From contig NZ_CP141212.1 in NCBI RefSeq assembly GCF_035610345.1, positions 1,121,976 through 1,185,975 of the forward strand: a DNA stretch of 64,000 nt, given 5' to 3'. This DNA is from Sinorhizobium meliloti. GTDB lineage: Bacteria > Pseudomonadota > Alphaproteobacteria > Rhizobiales > Rhizobiaceae. Made by a program: the position numbers and the translations under genes. Shown here piece after piece: positions 49,266 through 57,663 of the stretch; position 1 is the first letter of the stretch, and every line of letters starts with the position of its first letter. The notes under the pieces are model-generated. The model had not been told where the DNA came from. It searched no databases and worked only from the letters and a program-made list of their open reading frames with translations.

Positions 49266-49339
49266 AGCGGGATGAGGAAAACTGTGCCATTTCCGCCGAT
49301 GTCTTTAGGTCGACCCGACCTAAAGACATCGTGATCGAG
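49263..49339. repeat. Intergenic palindromic mosaic element, family A (copy 3, inverted)
   Basis: Order is reversed relative to copies 1 and 2: TAGAGCGGGATGAGGAAAAC ... TTTCCGCC (module 2), then GATGTCTTTAGGTCGACC, GACCTAAAGACATC and GTGATC (module 1). Module 1 is a near-perfect palindrome here. The first three bases are the stop codon of the GNAT gene. Confidence 0.8.
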
Positions 49340-49353
49340 AGCAGCCGGGCTGA

Positions 49354-51243
49354 TTATCCCGCCATCGCTTCCTCGTATTCCGCCGACAGCTCCAGCCATT
49401 GCTCTTCCGCAGCAGCAAGTTTCTCGACGGCATCGGCGCGCTCCTTGGCGCGCTGAGCCGCTTTTGCCGGGGCCTTCTCGTAAAGCGCGGGATCTGCAAG
49501 CTCGGCATCAAGGGCCTGAATCACTTTCTCCAGTTTGGCCGTCAAGGACTCGATCTCATTGATCTTTTTCCTGAGCGGTGCCAGTGAGGCTCGCCTGTCC
49601 GCATTCACCTTTCGCTGGTCTGCCTTGGAGAGCGCCTCATCCGATCCGTTCACCCTGGGCTTGTCGTCCCTGGGCTTCGGCCCGCCGACGATCAGCCCGC
49701 GATAGTCCTCGAGGTCGCCGTCGTAGTTCGTGACGGTTCCTTCGCGCACCAGCCATAGCCGGTCGGCCGTCGCTTCGATCAGGTGGCGATCATGCGAAAT
49801 GAGGATGACCGCGCCGGAGAAGTCGTTGAGGGCGGCGATCAGTGCATTGCGGCTGTCGATGTCGAGATGGTTGGTGGGCTCGTCAAGGATAAGCAGACTT
49901 GGCGCCTCGAAGGCGGCAAGGCCCATAAGAAGCCGCGCCTTTTCGCCACCGGAGAGATCCTTGGCCGCGGTGTCCATCTTCTCGGTTGCAAGTCCCATCT
50001 GCGCCACGCGGGAGCGCACCTTCGCTTCCGGCGCTTCCGGCATGCGGCGGCGGACGTGCTCCACGGCACTCTGCGTCGGCACGAGATCGTCGAGCTGGTG
50101 CTGGGCGAAGAAGCCCACCTTCAGCCCCGGGGCGATCCGCACTTCGCCGCTTTGCGCGGGGAGGCGTCCGGCGATGAACTTCGCAAAGGTGGATTTGCCG
50201 TTGCCGTTGGACCCGAGAAGCGCGATCCGGTCGTCCGCATCGATGCGCAGATTGAGCCTCTTCAGGATAGGCTTGCCCGGTTCGTAGCCGACCGCGCCGC
50301 CCTGGATGGCGACGATGGGCGAGGCCACCTGCTTCTCCGGGTCCGGAAAGGTGAAGCCCTGGACATGGTCTTCGATCACGGCTGCAACGGTGCCCATCCG
50401 CTCCAATGCCTTGATGCGGCTCTGAGCCTGACGGGCCTTGGAAGCCTTGGCCTTGAAGCGATCGATGAAGCTCTGCAGATGCTTGCGGGCCGCCTCGTTC
50501 TTGGCTTTCGCCTTCATCTGCAGTTCGTCCGCTTCCGCCTTCTGCCGCTCGAACTGATCGTAGGAGCCGCGGTAGAAGGTGAGCTTCTTCTGATCGAGGT
50601 GAACGATCGCGTTCACCGCGGTGTTCAGGAGGTCGCGATCGTGGCTGATGATGATCACGGTGTGCGGATAACGGCGAATATAGTCCTCGAGCCACAGCGT
50701 TCCTTCGAGGTCGAGATAGTTGGTCGGCTCGTCGAGGAGCAGCAGATCGGGCTCCGAAAAAAGGACCGCGGCAAGCGCCACGCGCATGCGCCAGCCACCG
50801 GAAAAGGAGGAGGCGGGGCGTTTCTGCGCTTCGTGGTCGAAGCCGAGACCGGCGAGAATGCTTGCCGCGCGCGCTTCCGCCGAATGGGCGCCGATGTCGG
50901 CGAGCCGCGTCTGGATCTCGGCGATCCTGTGCGGGTCGATCGCCGTCTCCGACTCCGCGATGAGCGCGGTGCGTTCCCTGTCGGCGTTGAGCACGATTTC
51001 GATCAGAGGCTCTTCCGTCCCCGGCGCTTCCTGTGCGACCTGCCCGATCCGCGCGTTCTTCGGCAAGAAAACACCGCCGGCTTCCGCCGCAAGCTCGCCG
51101 GTGATGACCCGAAACAGTGTGGACTTGCCGGCGCCGTTGCGCCCGACGAGCCCGGCCTTCGTGCCCGCCGGAAGCGTCACGGAAGCGTTGTCGATAAGCA
51201 GACGGCCCGCAATGCGGGCGGAGAGGCCGGATATCTGGATCAT
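49354..51243 (-). CDS. ABC-F family ATPase
   Basis: A 629-residue soluble protein with two ATPase halves. Walker A sites are GRNGAGKST (34-42) and GSNGNGKST (~342-350). The signatures are SFSGGWRMRV and LSGGEKARLL, and both Walker B sites are LLLDEPTNYLD / LILDEPTNHLD. A charged inter-domain linker (~240-310) and a C-terminal coiled coil (~540-629) are present. ABC-F proteins act on ribosomes; the Uup/YheS-like layout suggests a housekeeping factor, not a resistance protein. The start MIQISGLSARIAG fits the family. Confidence 0.9.
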   Translation of the reverse strand: MIQISGLSARIAGRLLIDNASVTLPAGTKAGLVGRNGAGKSTLFRVITGELAAEAGGVFLPKNARIGQVAQEAPGTEEPLIEIVLNADRERTALIAESETAIDPHRIAEIQTRLADIGAHSAEARAASILAGLGFDHEAQKRPASSFSGGWRMRVALAAVLFSEPDLLLLDEPTNYLDLEGTLWLEDYIRRYPHTVIIISHDRDLLNTAVNAIVHLDQKKLTFYRGSYDQFERQKAEADELQMKAKAKNEAARKHLQSFIDRFKAKASKARQAQSRIKALERMGTVAAVIEDHVQGFTFPDPEKQVASPIVAIQGGAVGYEPGKPILKRLNLRIDADDRIALLGSNGNGKSTFAKFIAGRLPAQSGEVRIAPGLKVGFFAQHQLDDLVPTQSAVEHVRRRMPEAPEAKVRSRVAQMGLATEKMDTAAKDLSGGEKARLLMGLAAFEAPSLLILDEPTNHLDIDSRNALIAALNDFSGAVILISHDRHLIEATADRLWLVREGTVTNYDGDLEDYRGLIVGGPKPRDDKPRVNGSDEALSKADQRKVNADRRASLAPLRKKINEIESLTAKLEKVIQALDAELADPALYEKAPAKAAQRAKERADAVEKLAAAEEQWLELSAEYEEAMAG

Positions 51244-51559
51244 CCGGGCCTTTTGCCCGGACTTTTTCGGGAAGGCAAGAGGCTCGCGCCACTGCTCTCG
51301 CGATCGCTCGAATAAGGATGCCGAAGGCATTTTCAAGTTCGGATTGTTATGGATTCATGGACAACGTGTTCCGATAATCAATACTTCCCATCCTCATCAT
51401 GAGGCCCCACATCTTCGGACGGAGAGCACGAGAATGCTCTCCTGACCCTTTGATCGGACCGGGCGCCATCGGCGAGGCCACCGCGTCCGGAATGGTGCCG
51501 ATCAAGGCGGTCGCGACGAAACCTTCGTTCAAGCGAACGACCGATCAGGAGTGATGATC
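51244..51559. other. Upstream region of the ABC-F and small secreted protein genes
   Basis: A 316-base gap between divergent starts. It must hold both promoters. No repeat element, hairpin or confident -35/-10 pair was found; AGGAG at 51547-51551 is the ribosome site for the downstream gene. Confidence 0.3.
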
Positions 51560-51835
51560 ATGAGGAACGCAATCCATACTGCTCTCGCCGCCACCCTTGT
51601 TGCCACAGCCGTTCTCGGCGGTGCATCCGCAGCCTTTGCCGGCGGCAGCTATTATCAGGGTGTCAGCGACAAGCCGCTCTACACCGAACGCGCAGCGCGA
51701 GCCGGTGACCAGACGGCCGTTCGCCGTGCCGACGGCTCCCTCGACCGTACGTCCACCGGTTCCGTCGGCTATGCTCCGCAGCCGAAGGTCGTTTCCGGCG
51801 GTGAAGGCGAATATTACCAGGGCCTCAGCCGCTAA
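51560..51835 (+). CDS. Small secreted protein with terminal YYQG motifs
   Basis: A 91-residue protein of unknown function. A clear Sec signal peptide spans ~1-27 (AATLVATAVLGGASAAFA, cleavage after AFA). The mature part of about 64 residues begins GGSYYQGVSDKPL and ends GEGEYYQGLSR, so the same YYQG[VL]S motif brackets a polar, Thr/Arg-rich middle. ATG 51560 lies eight bases after AGGAG; ATG 51554 would add two residues. It is a single gene with its own strong terminator, so it is probably periplasmic and possibly abundant. Confidence 0.75.
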   Translation: MRNAIHTALAATLVATAVLGGASAAFAGGSYYQGVSDKPLYTERAARAGDQTAVRRADGSLDRTSTGSVGYAPQPKVVSGGEGEYYQGLSR

Positions 51836-51900
51836 GGCCACAGCCGACGAGTCACGGAGCGGGCGCGGCCTCCCACGCGCCTCTGGCTCCGCCCGAACGA

Positions 51901-51930
51901 AAGGCCCGGTTCCCCCGAACCGGGCCTTTC
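51901..51930 (+). terminator. Intrinsic terminator after the small secreted protein gene
   Basis: AAAGGCCCGGTTC and GAACCGGGCCTTT form a perfect 13-bp stem with a CCCC loop. It lies 65 bases after the stop and could act on either strand. Confidence 0.85.
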
Positions 51931-51948
51931 GTGCTCCGGGGTGGCCTT

Positions 51949-51988
51949 TTCAAACGGCGCACTCCGCGCGCAAAACCGTTTCGCACAA
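51949..51988. repeat. Intergenic repeat fragment, family B (reverse orientation)
   Basis: TTTTCAAACGGCGCACTCCG followed by CGCGCAAAACCGTTTCGCAC corresponds to part of the reverse complement of the 40202-40266 element. It lies between the terminator and the adenylation-fusion gene. Confidence 0.5.
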
Positions 51989-52056
51989 CGTCCTCTCTCC
52001 GCTTCGCCCTTTATACTTGACGATTGGAGTCAGCAATAATATGCCGCCTTGCTAAA

Positions 52057-54720
52057 ATGGAGGTGGTTTTGGGCGGCTCAGGCAAAGTTTCGGTGTCTCC
52101 GTTCGGTGTTGCAAGTCTTGCTGCGCGGGGCGACCGGCCGGCGCTGCTTTTGCGCGGCGGGCGGATCGTGAGTTACAGCGAACTTGCCGAGCGCATCGAG
52201 CGGCTCGCTTCTCGGTGGCGCGGCGATCGCGGCCTGGTCACAATCGAGGCCGATCTTTCCGAACACGCTATCGTCGCTTATCTCGCAGCACTCGAGGCGG
52301 GCCACGCGGTCGCCCTGTGCGGCACCGCTTCCATGGCCAAGGATCGCGACGTCTTCAAACCGGAATATTGCTACCGCCGCTTCGGCGATCGCTGGCGCAT
52401 GGAGCGGCTGGCGGGAGATGCGATCGCGCCGCATCCCGAACTTGCCGTCCTGCTCTCGACGTCCGGCAGCACCGGGCAGGGAAAATGGGTGCGGCTGTCG
52501 CACATGAATATCCAGTCCAATGCGCGATCAATCGCGGAATATCTCGGTTTGACGGAAGCGGACCGAGGCTGCCTCATCCTGCCGCTCCACTATTCCTACG
52601 GGCTTTCCGTCCTTAACGCCCACCTCGCCGTGGGCGCGAGCGTCTACATGCCGGGCTGTTCCATCCTCGACGAGGGCTTCCTCGATGACCTTGCGCAGAG
52701 CGGCAGCTCCAATTTTGCCGGAGTCCCCTATTCCTACGACCTCCTGGAAAAGGCGGGATTCCGGGCGCGGGACTTTCCGGCGCTGCGCTCCATGACTGTG
52801 GCCGGCGGACGTTTGGCGCCGGAACTCGTTCGCCGCTACAATGAGCATCTCTCCGCGCGCAACGCGTGCCTTTTCGTGATGTACGGCCAGACAGAGGCAA
52901 CCGCTCGCATGGCCTATATGCCGCCGGACCGTCTCCGGGGCAGGGAAGACCGGATCGGCATCGCCATCCCGGGTGGCAGCCTGACGATAGAGGACGACGG
53001 TGGAAGGATAATCTCCAGCGCCGATCAGCCTGGCGAGCTTGTCTATCGCGGGCCGAACGTGATGATGGGCTACGCGTCGTCACGCGCCGATCTCGCGCGG
53101 GAGGCCGAGTTGTCGGAATTGCGGACCGGCGATCTGGCCATAAGAGATGCGGACGGGCTCTTCCGGATCGTCGGACGAACAAAGCGGATATCGAAGATTG
53201 CCGGCCTCCGAATAGGTCACGACAGTCTGGAGGCGGCCCTGGAGCGGCACGGCGTCGCCGCGGCCGTGGTCGGCAGCGACACCGAAATTCATGCCTACTA
53301 TGTGGGAAACCGCAATCCGGATGAAGTTCGCCGCCTGCTCGTCGAGGCGAGCGGCTTGACCTTGATGCATTTAGGGGCTTCCCGCCTGGACAAGTTGCCG
53401 AGATTGACATCCGGCAAGATCGATTACCCGGCCCTTCGCAAGCGGCCGGCCGCGGCGACGTGCGGCAGTTCGGAAGAGGAGGACGTCGAGGCACTTTTTG
53501 CCCAGCTTTTCTATCCGAAGAAGGTTCGACGGGAGGACAGTTTTCTGTCGCTTGGTGGCGATTCGCTCCGTTTCGTCCAGCTTTCGATCGGCCTCGAGAG
53601 GAGGCTCGGAGAACTGCCGGAGGCCTGGGAAAAACTCTCGATCGGCGAACTCGCCGCCCTCGGCAGCCGCGATCGAAGGAGCCGCCGGATCGGCGCGGAT
53701 CTGCTCATCCGGGCGCTGGCGATCCTGCTGGTCGTGGTCCACCACGAGACGCTTTGGCCGATTCCGGGAGGATCGGCTGCCATGGTCATTCTCGCCGGCT
53801 TCGGTCTAGCGCGCTTCCAGAGCGGCGCACTGCTCTCCGGCGCGATAGACAAGCTGCTGCGGCCGCTCGTCCAGATTCTCGTCCCTTATTATCTGATCGT
53901 GGCGGGCTACACGCTCGCCTGGGGCCAGGTACCCTGGGCGTCGGTCTTTCTCGTCGGGAATTTCGGCTTTGCCGACCCCGGGCGCCACGGCATGGTGCCC
54001 TATCTTTACTGGTTCATCGAAGCCTATTGTCAGATGCTGCTGGTGTTTGGCGCTCTGTTTGCCGTTCCGGTCGTCCGGCACGCCGCGGCCAGGAGACCTC
54101 TTGCCGTGGGCATGGCGCTGTTCGCCGCGGCTTTCGCTGCGCGGATGGCGTTTCCGCTTCTCGTCGATATCGGCAACCGCCAGATATTCACCCTTCCATG
54201 GATCTTCTACATGGCGGTGCTCGGCTGGTGTGCGGCAGTTGCCGAAACGTGGAAAGAACGCTCGATGGTAATGCTGGCAGGAACAGGCGTTTTCCTGTTC
54301 CTCGGACTTTATGAGGGCGTCTGGATCGGGACGAAAGTCAAATATCTGCTGCAGATCGTCGTCCTGGCGGCGCTGCTCTTCCTGCCGCGCATTCGCATGC
54401 CGCAATGGGGTACGCGGCTGATCCTGCCGCTTTCCGCAGCGGGCTTTCATATCTACATCCTGCACCGCTTCGTGCCGGAGTTGCTGTTGCTGCCGATCCG
54501 GCCTTTGCTCTCGCCGTTGGCGTTTGCCTTCTGCTCTATCCTGGGGGGCATCGCGCTCGGCATTGCCGCCTGGCTGGGGCAGGGTCGACTTATCGCGTGG
54601 CTCGCCGGTGCCCGAGACAGGCGCATCTCGCTTGCCACGGAGGGCGGCTCCGGCCTCGCTTCAATCGGCCCACTTCTTGCCCTCGGTCCGCAGGAAGAAA
54701 ACCAGGTCCAGCGTCAGTGA
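52057..54720 (+). CDS. Adenylation - carrier - membrane acyltransferase fusion protein
   Basis: An 887-residue protein with three parts. (1) ANL adenylation domain, ~10-460: A3 STSGSTGQGK (134-143), A5 YGQTEA (276-281), RTGD (356-359), A8 GRTKRISKIAGLRI (373-386) and catalytic Lys in LTSGKIDY (K454). (2) Carrier domain, ~468-540, with phosphopantetheine Ser503 in LGGDSL. (3) About ten membrane helices from ~547, with the acyltransferase-3 mark R-x3-AILLVVVHH and YLYWFIEAYCQM. It should activate a carboxylic or amino acid, load it on its own carrier and pass it to a membrane or surface acceptor. Substrate unknown. TTG 52024 and 52069 are alternative starts. The 3' end overlaps dinB. Confidence 0.85.
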   Translation: MEVVLGGSGKVSVSPFGVASLAARGDRPALLLRGGRIVSYSELAERIERLASRWRGDRGLVTIEADLSEHAIVAYLAALEAGHAVALCGTASMAKDRDVFKPEYCYRRFGDRWRMERLAGDAIAPHPELAVLLSTSGSTGQGKWVRLSHMNIQSNARSIAEYLGLTEADRGCLILPLHYSYGLSVLNAHLAVGASVYMPGCSILDEGFLDDLAQSGSSNFAGVPYSYDLLEKAGFRARDFPALRSMTVAGGRLAPELVRRYNEHLSARNACLFVMYGQTEATARMAYMPPDRLRGREDRIGIAIPGGSLTIEDDGGRIISSADQPGELVYRGPNVMMGYASSRADLAREAELSELRTGDLAIRDADGLFRIVGRTKRISKIAGLRIGHDSLEAALERHGVAAAVVGSDTEIHAYYVGNRNPDEVRRLLVEASGLTLMHLGASRLDKLPRLTSGKIDYPALRKRPAAATCGSSEEEDVEALFAQLFYPKKVRREDSFLSLGGDSLRFVQLSIGLERRLGELPEAWEKLSIGELAALGSRDRRSRRIGADLLIRALAILLVVVHHETLWPIPGGSAAMVILAGFGLARFQSGALLSGAIDKLLRPLVQILVPYYLIVAGYTLAWGQVPWASVFLVGNFGFADPGRHGMVPYLYWFIEAYCQMLLVFGALFAVPVVRHAAARRPLAVGMALFAAAFAARMAFPLLVDIGNRQIFTLPWIFYMAVLGWCAAVAETWKERSMVMLAGTGVFLFLGLYEGVWIGTKVKYLLQIVVLAALLFLPRIRMPQWGTRLILPLSAAGFHIYILHRFVPELLLLPIRPLLSPLAFAFCSILGGIALGIAAWLGQGRLIAWLAGARDRRISLATEGGSGLASIGPLLALGPQEENQVQRQ

Positions 54721-55173
54721 GGGGTGCCTAAGCGCGGTCAAGGTCGCATGCGCCTGGCCACGATGATGGGTCTGATGGTTGAAGAAGTGAGCGAGCGTCC
54801 GTGCGAGCCGCTCCGTGACCTCGACCGGATTGGTGAGCGGAGAGTAGGTGAAGTGCCCGGCAAGGCGCGCCTCGTCGAGGCTGTCGACCCAGGCAATGAT
54901 GCGGTCGTCCTCGGCCGCCCGCGCCGCCGCCAGTCCGGTGAAATCTTCGTGCAGAATGGCGTCGAGTCGCGACGGCGCCTCGCCCTCTTTCGTAAACCGC
55001 TTCATCCAGATCCGGTCCGCCGCGAGGATATGGTTCAGCGTCCCGTGCAACGAGCCGAAGAAGGCTCCCTTGTCCTCCCGGTATTCCGAATCCGATAGTT
55101 CCGAGACGGCAGCGTAGACACGCCGGTTCGCCCAGCGATTGTAGTCGGCAAACATCCGGTAGTGGTCGAGCAT
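54661..55173 (-). CDS. DinB family protein
   Basis: A 170-residue four-helix DinB/YfiT-like protein. It has the metal-site histidines typical of the fold: HGTLNHILAADRIWM (~44-58) and FFNHQTHHRGQAHATL (~131-146). Relatives include damage-inducible and thiol-dependent transferases; the reaction is unknown. ATG 55173 gives the standard start MLDHYRMFADYNRWAN. Its last 20 codons are antisense to the end of the upstream fusion gene (54661-54720). Confidence 0.87.
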   Translation of the reverse strand: MLDHYRMFADYNRWANRRVYAAVSELSDSEYREDKGAFFGSLHGTLNHILAADRIWMKRFTKEGEAPSRLDAILHEDFTGLAAARAAEDDRIIAWVDSLDEARLAGHFTYSPLTNPVEVTERLARTLAHFFNHQTHHRGQAHATLTALRHPSLTLDLVFFLRTEGKKWAD

Positions 55174-55181
55174 CGGCAATC

Positions 55182-55213
55182 TCCTCGTGTGGTCGGCTCC
55201 TCGTGTGGTCGGC
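55182..55213. repeat. Two-copy 16-bp tandem repeat upstream of dinB
   Basis: TCCTCGTGTGGTCGGC occurs twice head to tail (55182-55197, 55198-55213), starting 9 bases before the dinB start. It may be a recent duplication or a pair of binding sites. Confidence 0.6.
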
Positions 55214-55325
55214 AACCTATCGCGAATCCGTATCAGGGTGTCGAATGCTACTGATGAAATTAAGTGATTTGATCCGCAAGCGGTGCTCCCCTTATGTGCC
55301 TCGGTAGCGAAATACAGGAGCCTGA

Positions 55326-56015
55326 ATGACACGCAAACTCTATGCACTCTCCGGAACCGACAGGAGCCGCCCCTTTTCGCCGCATGTGTGGAAGACGAAG
55401 CTATCGCTCGCGCACAAGGGCCTAGCCTTCGACATCGCGCCCGTCGGCTTCACCGAGATTCCAAGGCTGGAGCAGGGGGCGACGAAGATCGTTCCCCTGC
55501 TGCGCGACGGGGAGAAACTCGTCAGCGACAGCTTCGATATCGCTCTCTATCTCGAAGAGGCCTATCCCGATCGTCCCCCGCTGTTTTCCGGCGAAGGCGG
55601 AAAGGCCATGGCTCGCTTTGTCGAGGGCTGGTCGCAAACGGTTTTGCATCCGGCGATCGGACGTATCGCGATCATGGACATTCATGACAGCCTCGACCCG
55701 ATCGACCGGGCATATTTCCGGGCGAGCCGCGAGGAGCGCTTCGGAAGGCCGCTGGAGGCGGTTGCCGAGGCCGGGCGCGGAGACCTCGAAACCTTCTCGG
55801 CGAAGCTCGAACCGCTCCGCCACATGCTGAAGTTTCAGCCGTTCCTCGGCGGCGACGGGCCGCTCTTTGCCGATTATATCGTCTTCGGCGCGCTGCAATG
55901 GGCGCGTATCGCTTCGCCACGCTGCCTGCTTGCCGCAGGCGACGTCGTCACCGACTGGTTCGAGCGCTGCCTCGACCTTCACGACGGCTTGGGCCGCAGC
56001 GTGACAGCGGCGTGA
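55326..56015 (+). CDS. Glutathione S-transferase, LigE-like
   Basis: A 229-residue GST. The thioredoxin-like half starts MTRKLYALSG and has RPFSPHVWKTKLSLAHKGL, KIVPLLRDGEKLVSDSFDIA and LYLEEAYPDRPPLF. This order resembles LigE/LigP beta-aryl etherases and other fungal/bacterial etherase-type GSTs more than classical GSTs. The helical domain follows from ~85. The substrate is not known; ether cleavage is only suggested. AGGAG lies seven bases before ATG 55326. Confidence 0.85.
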   Translation: MTRKLYALSGTDRSRPFSPHVWKTKLSLAHKGLAFDIAPVGFTEIPRLEQGATKIVPLLRDGEKLVSDSFDIALYLEEAYPDRPPLFSGEGGKAMARFVEGWSQTVLHPAIGRIAIMDIHDSLDPIDRAYFRASREERFGRPLEAVAEAGRGDLETFSAKLEPLRHMLKFQPFLGGDGPLFADYIVFGALQWARIASPRCLLAAGDVVTDWFERCLDLHDGLGRSVTAA

Positions 56016-56117
56016 AACTGCAGAGCGAGGGGGCGAATCATCGCCGCGCCCCCTTGTTTTGCGCGGAATTGGCGGCTAATGAACCGCCACTTCTCAAGAG
56101 CAAGGGAAATTGAGCCA

Positions 56118-56540
56118 ATGGCGATTGAACGTACCTTTTCGATGATCAAGCCGGATGCGACGAAGCGCAACCTGACCGGCGCCATCACCAAGATGCTGGA
56201 GGATGCCGGCCTTCGCGTCGTCGCCTCGAAGCGCGTCTGGATGAGCCGCCGCGAAGCCGAAGGCTTCTATGCCGTCCACAAGGAGCGCCCGTTCTTCGGC
56301 GAGCTCGTCGAATTCATGTCCTCCGGCCCGACCGTGGTCCAGGTTCTCGAAGGCGAAAACGCCATTGCCAAGAACCGTGAAGTCATGGGCGCTACCAACC
56401 CGTCTAACGCCGCCGAGGGCACGATCCGCAAGGTCCACGCTCTTTCGATCGGCGAAAACTCGGTTCACGGTTCCGATGCCCCGGAGACGGCTGCCGAGGA
56501 AATCGCCTACTGGTTCTCCGGCACCGAGATCGTTGGCTGA
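56118..56540 (+). CDS. ndk: Nucleoside diphosphate kinase
   Basis: A 140-residue enzyme that balances NTP pools through a phospho-histidine. The active residue is H117 in [30 protein letters not shown] and [11 protein letters not shown] are intact. ATG 56118 is family-standard. It ends at an intrinsic terminator. Confidence 0.97.
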   Translation: MAIERTFSMIKPDATKRNLTGAITKMLEDAGLRVVASKRVWMSRREAEGFYAVHKERPFFGELVEFMSSGPTVVQVLEGENAIAKNREVMGATNPSNAAEGTIRKVHALSIGENSVHGSDAPETAAEEIAYWFSGTEIVG

Positions 56541-56566
56541 GCGATAAAGCAGAGACGTGATTTTCG

Positions 56567-56594
56567 AGCCGGGGCGGCGACGCTCCGGCTTTTT
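56567..56594 (+). terminator. Intrinsic terminator after ndk
   Basis: AGCCGGGGCG pairs with CGCTCCGGCT (one G-T pair) across a GCGA loop, followed by TTTT. It ends at the last codon of the convergent lipoprotein gene. Confidence 0.8.
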
Positions 56595-57096
56595 ACGTCG
56601 GGCAACTGGCGGTCTCGAAGCGCGCCGGCGCCTTGCCGTCCTTGAAGACCTCCGGGTTCTTGTCGTAGGCCGGACCTTCGACAAGGGGCTTCGCCGGCAT
56701 CACGTCCTGATCGATGTCCGAAATGACAGTCGTCTCCAATCTCTGAAGCGATGTCCCGTCCGGCCCTTTGACCTCGATGGTCACGGCATAGGGTCTCTGC
56801 TTCTTCACGCAGGTGATGTCCGGACTTTCCAGCACCACCTTGTTCAGCTTCGGGAAAAGCCGCCGTTCAAGGGTCAGCGGATTGCCGCCGGCAGGGTTTT
56901 CGAAGGTTGCGACGACAGTGCTCCCATCCGGAACCGGCTCCGTCTTGTTGAGGGTGACCATATAGGTCGCATAGGCCAGCCGATAGTTGAACACGAACAT
57001 CTTGCCGGTCAGTTCTAGCGGATCCCTGCCGCTTTCGCGTTGACAGCCGGCAGCGACCGCTGCGGCGAGCAGAGCGGATATCATGGCTCTCTTCAT
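56593..57096 (-). CDS. Predicted lipoprotein of unknown function
   Basis: A 167-residue protein. Its signal ends in a lipobox-like AAGC (MKRAMISALLAAAVAAGCQR), so Cys18 is probably lipidated and the protein anchored to a membrane from the periplasm. The mature part looks beta-rich (MFVFNYRLAYATYMVTLNKT, TIEVKGPDGTSLQRLETT) with a pair of cysteines (ITCVKK and the C-terminal ASCPT) that could form a disulfide. I do not recognise the family. Its ATG overlaps the stop of the CGNR regulator, so the two are co-translated. Confidence 0.75.
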   Translation of the reverse strand: MKRAMISALLAAAVAAGCQRESGRDPLELTGKMFVFNYRLAYATYMVTLNKTEPVPDGSTVVATFENPAGGNPLTLERRLFPKLNKVVLESPDITCVKKQRPYAVTIEVKGPDGTSLQRLETTVISDIDQDVMPAKPLVEGPAYDKNPEVFKDGKAPARFETASCPT

Positions 57097-57653
57097 GGCT
57101 TCGGTTCCTCCCTGCTGCGGCGATAATGACGCCTGGCCTTCGTGCGGTTGCCGCAAACCGCCATGTCGCACCACGTCCTGCTTCGGTTGCGGCTGCGGTC
57201 GAGAAACAGCCACGCGCAGTTGGGGCAGATTTTGAGGCGTTCCCTCTCCGGTCCGGCAATGAGACCAAGTGCCGAATGCGCCGTGGCCACATCGAGCGGC
57301 GTGCCTTTGCCCGTGTCCGCGGGTTGACGCAGGACGGTGGCGATCGCCTCGAGCAGATCGGCCAGGAGGTCCGGCCGATCCTCAGTCCGCACCAGCGCGC
57401 GGAAGTGGCGGTCGGTCGCCTCGCGCAGTCCGATGAACGCATTTCGGCGCTCTGATTTAGCCGGGACGAGCGTGCCGAAACGGCTCCGTTCGGCGCCGTA
57501 GAGATTTGCGGCCTCGGCGAAGCTGTCGATCGCCGCCGGATCGTCGAAGCGATCGATCCGGCGCTCCGCGTCGAAGCGCAGGACCACGGAATTGGCGACG
57601 TCCAGTGCGAGCGCGCCGCCGGAGAATCGATGTGCGGTCCAGGTGAAGCTCAT
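57093..57653 (-). CDS. CGNR zinc finger / ABATE-domain transcriptional regulator
   Basis: A 186-residue protein. The N-terminal ABATE-type domain (~1-130, SGGALALDVANSVVLRF) is a presumed ligand sensor. The C-terminal treble-clef ends in the family mark CGNRTKARRHYRR, with zinc cysteines in ICPNCAWLFLD and WCDMAVCGNR. It is likely to bind DNA. It heads a two-gene unit with the lipoprotein gene and is divergent from a LivH-like permease across a perfect palindrome. Confidence 0.9.
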   Translation of the reverse strand: MSFTWTAHRFSGGALALDVANSVVLRFDAERRIDRFDDPAAIDSFAEAANLYGAERSRFGTLVPAKSERRNAFIGLREATDRHFRALVRTEDRPDLLADLLEAIATVLRQPADTGKGTPLDVATAHSALGLIAGPERERLKICPNCAWLFLDRSRNRSRTWCDMAVCGNRTKARRHYRRSREEPKP

Positions 57654-57663
57654 GCGAAAATCC

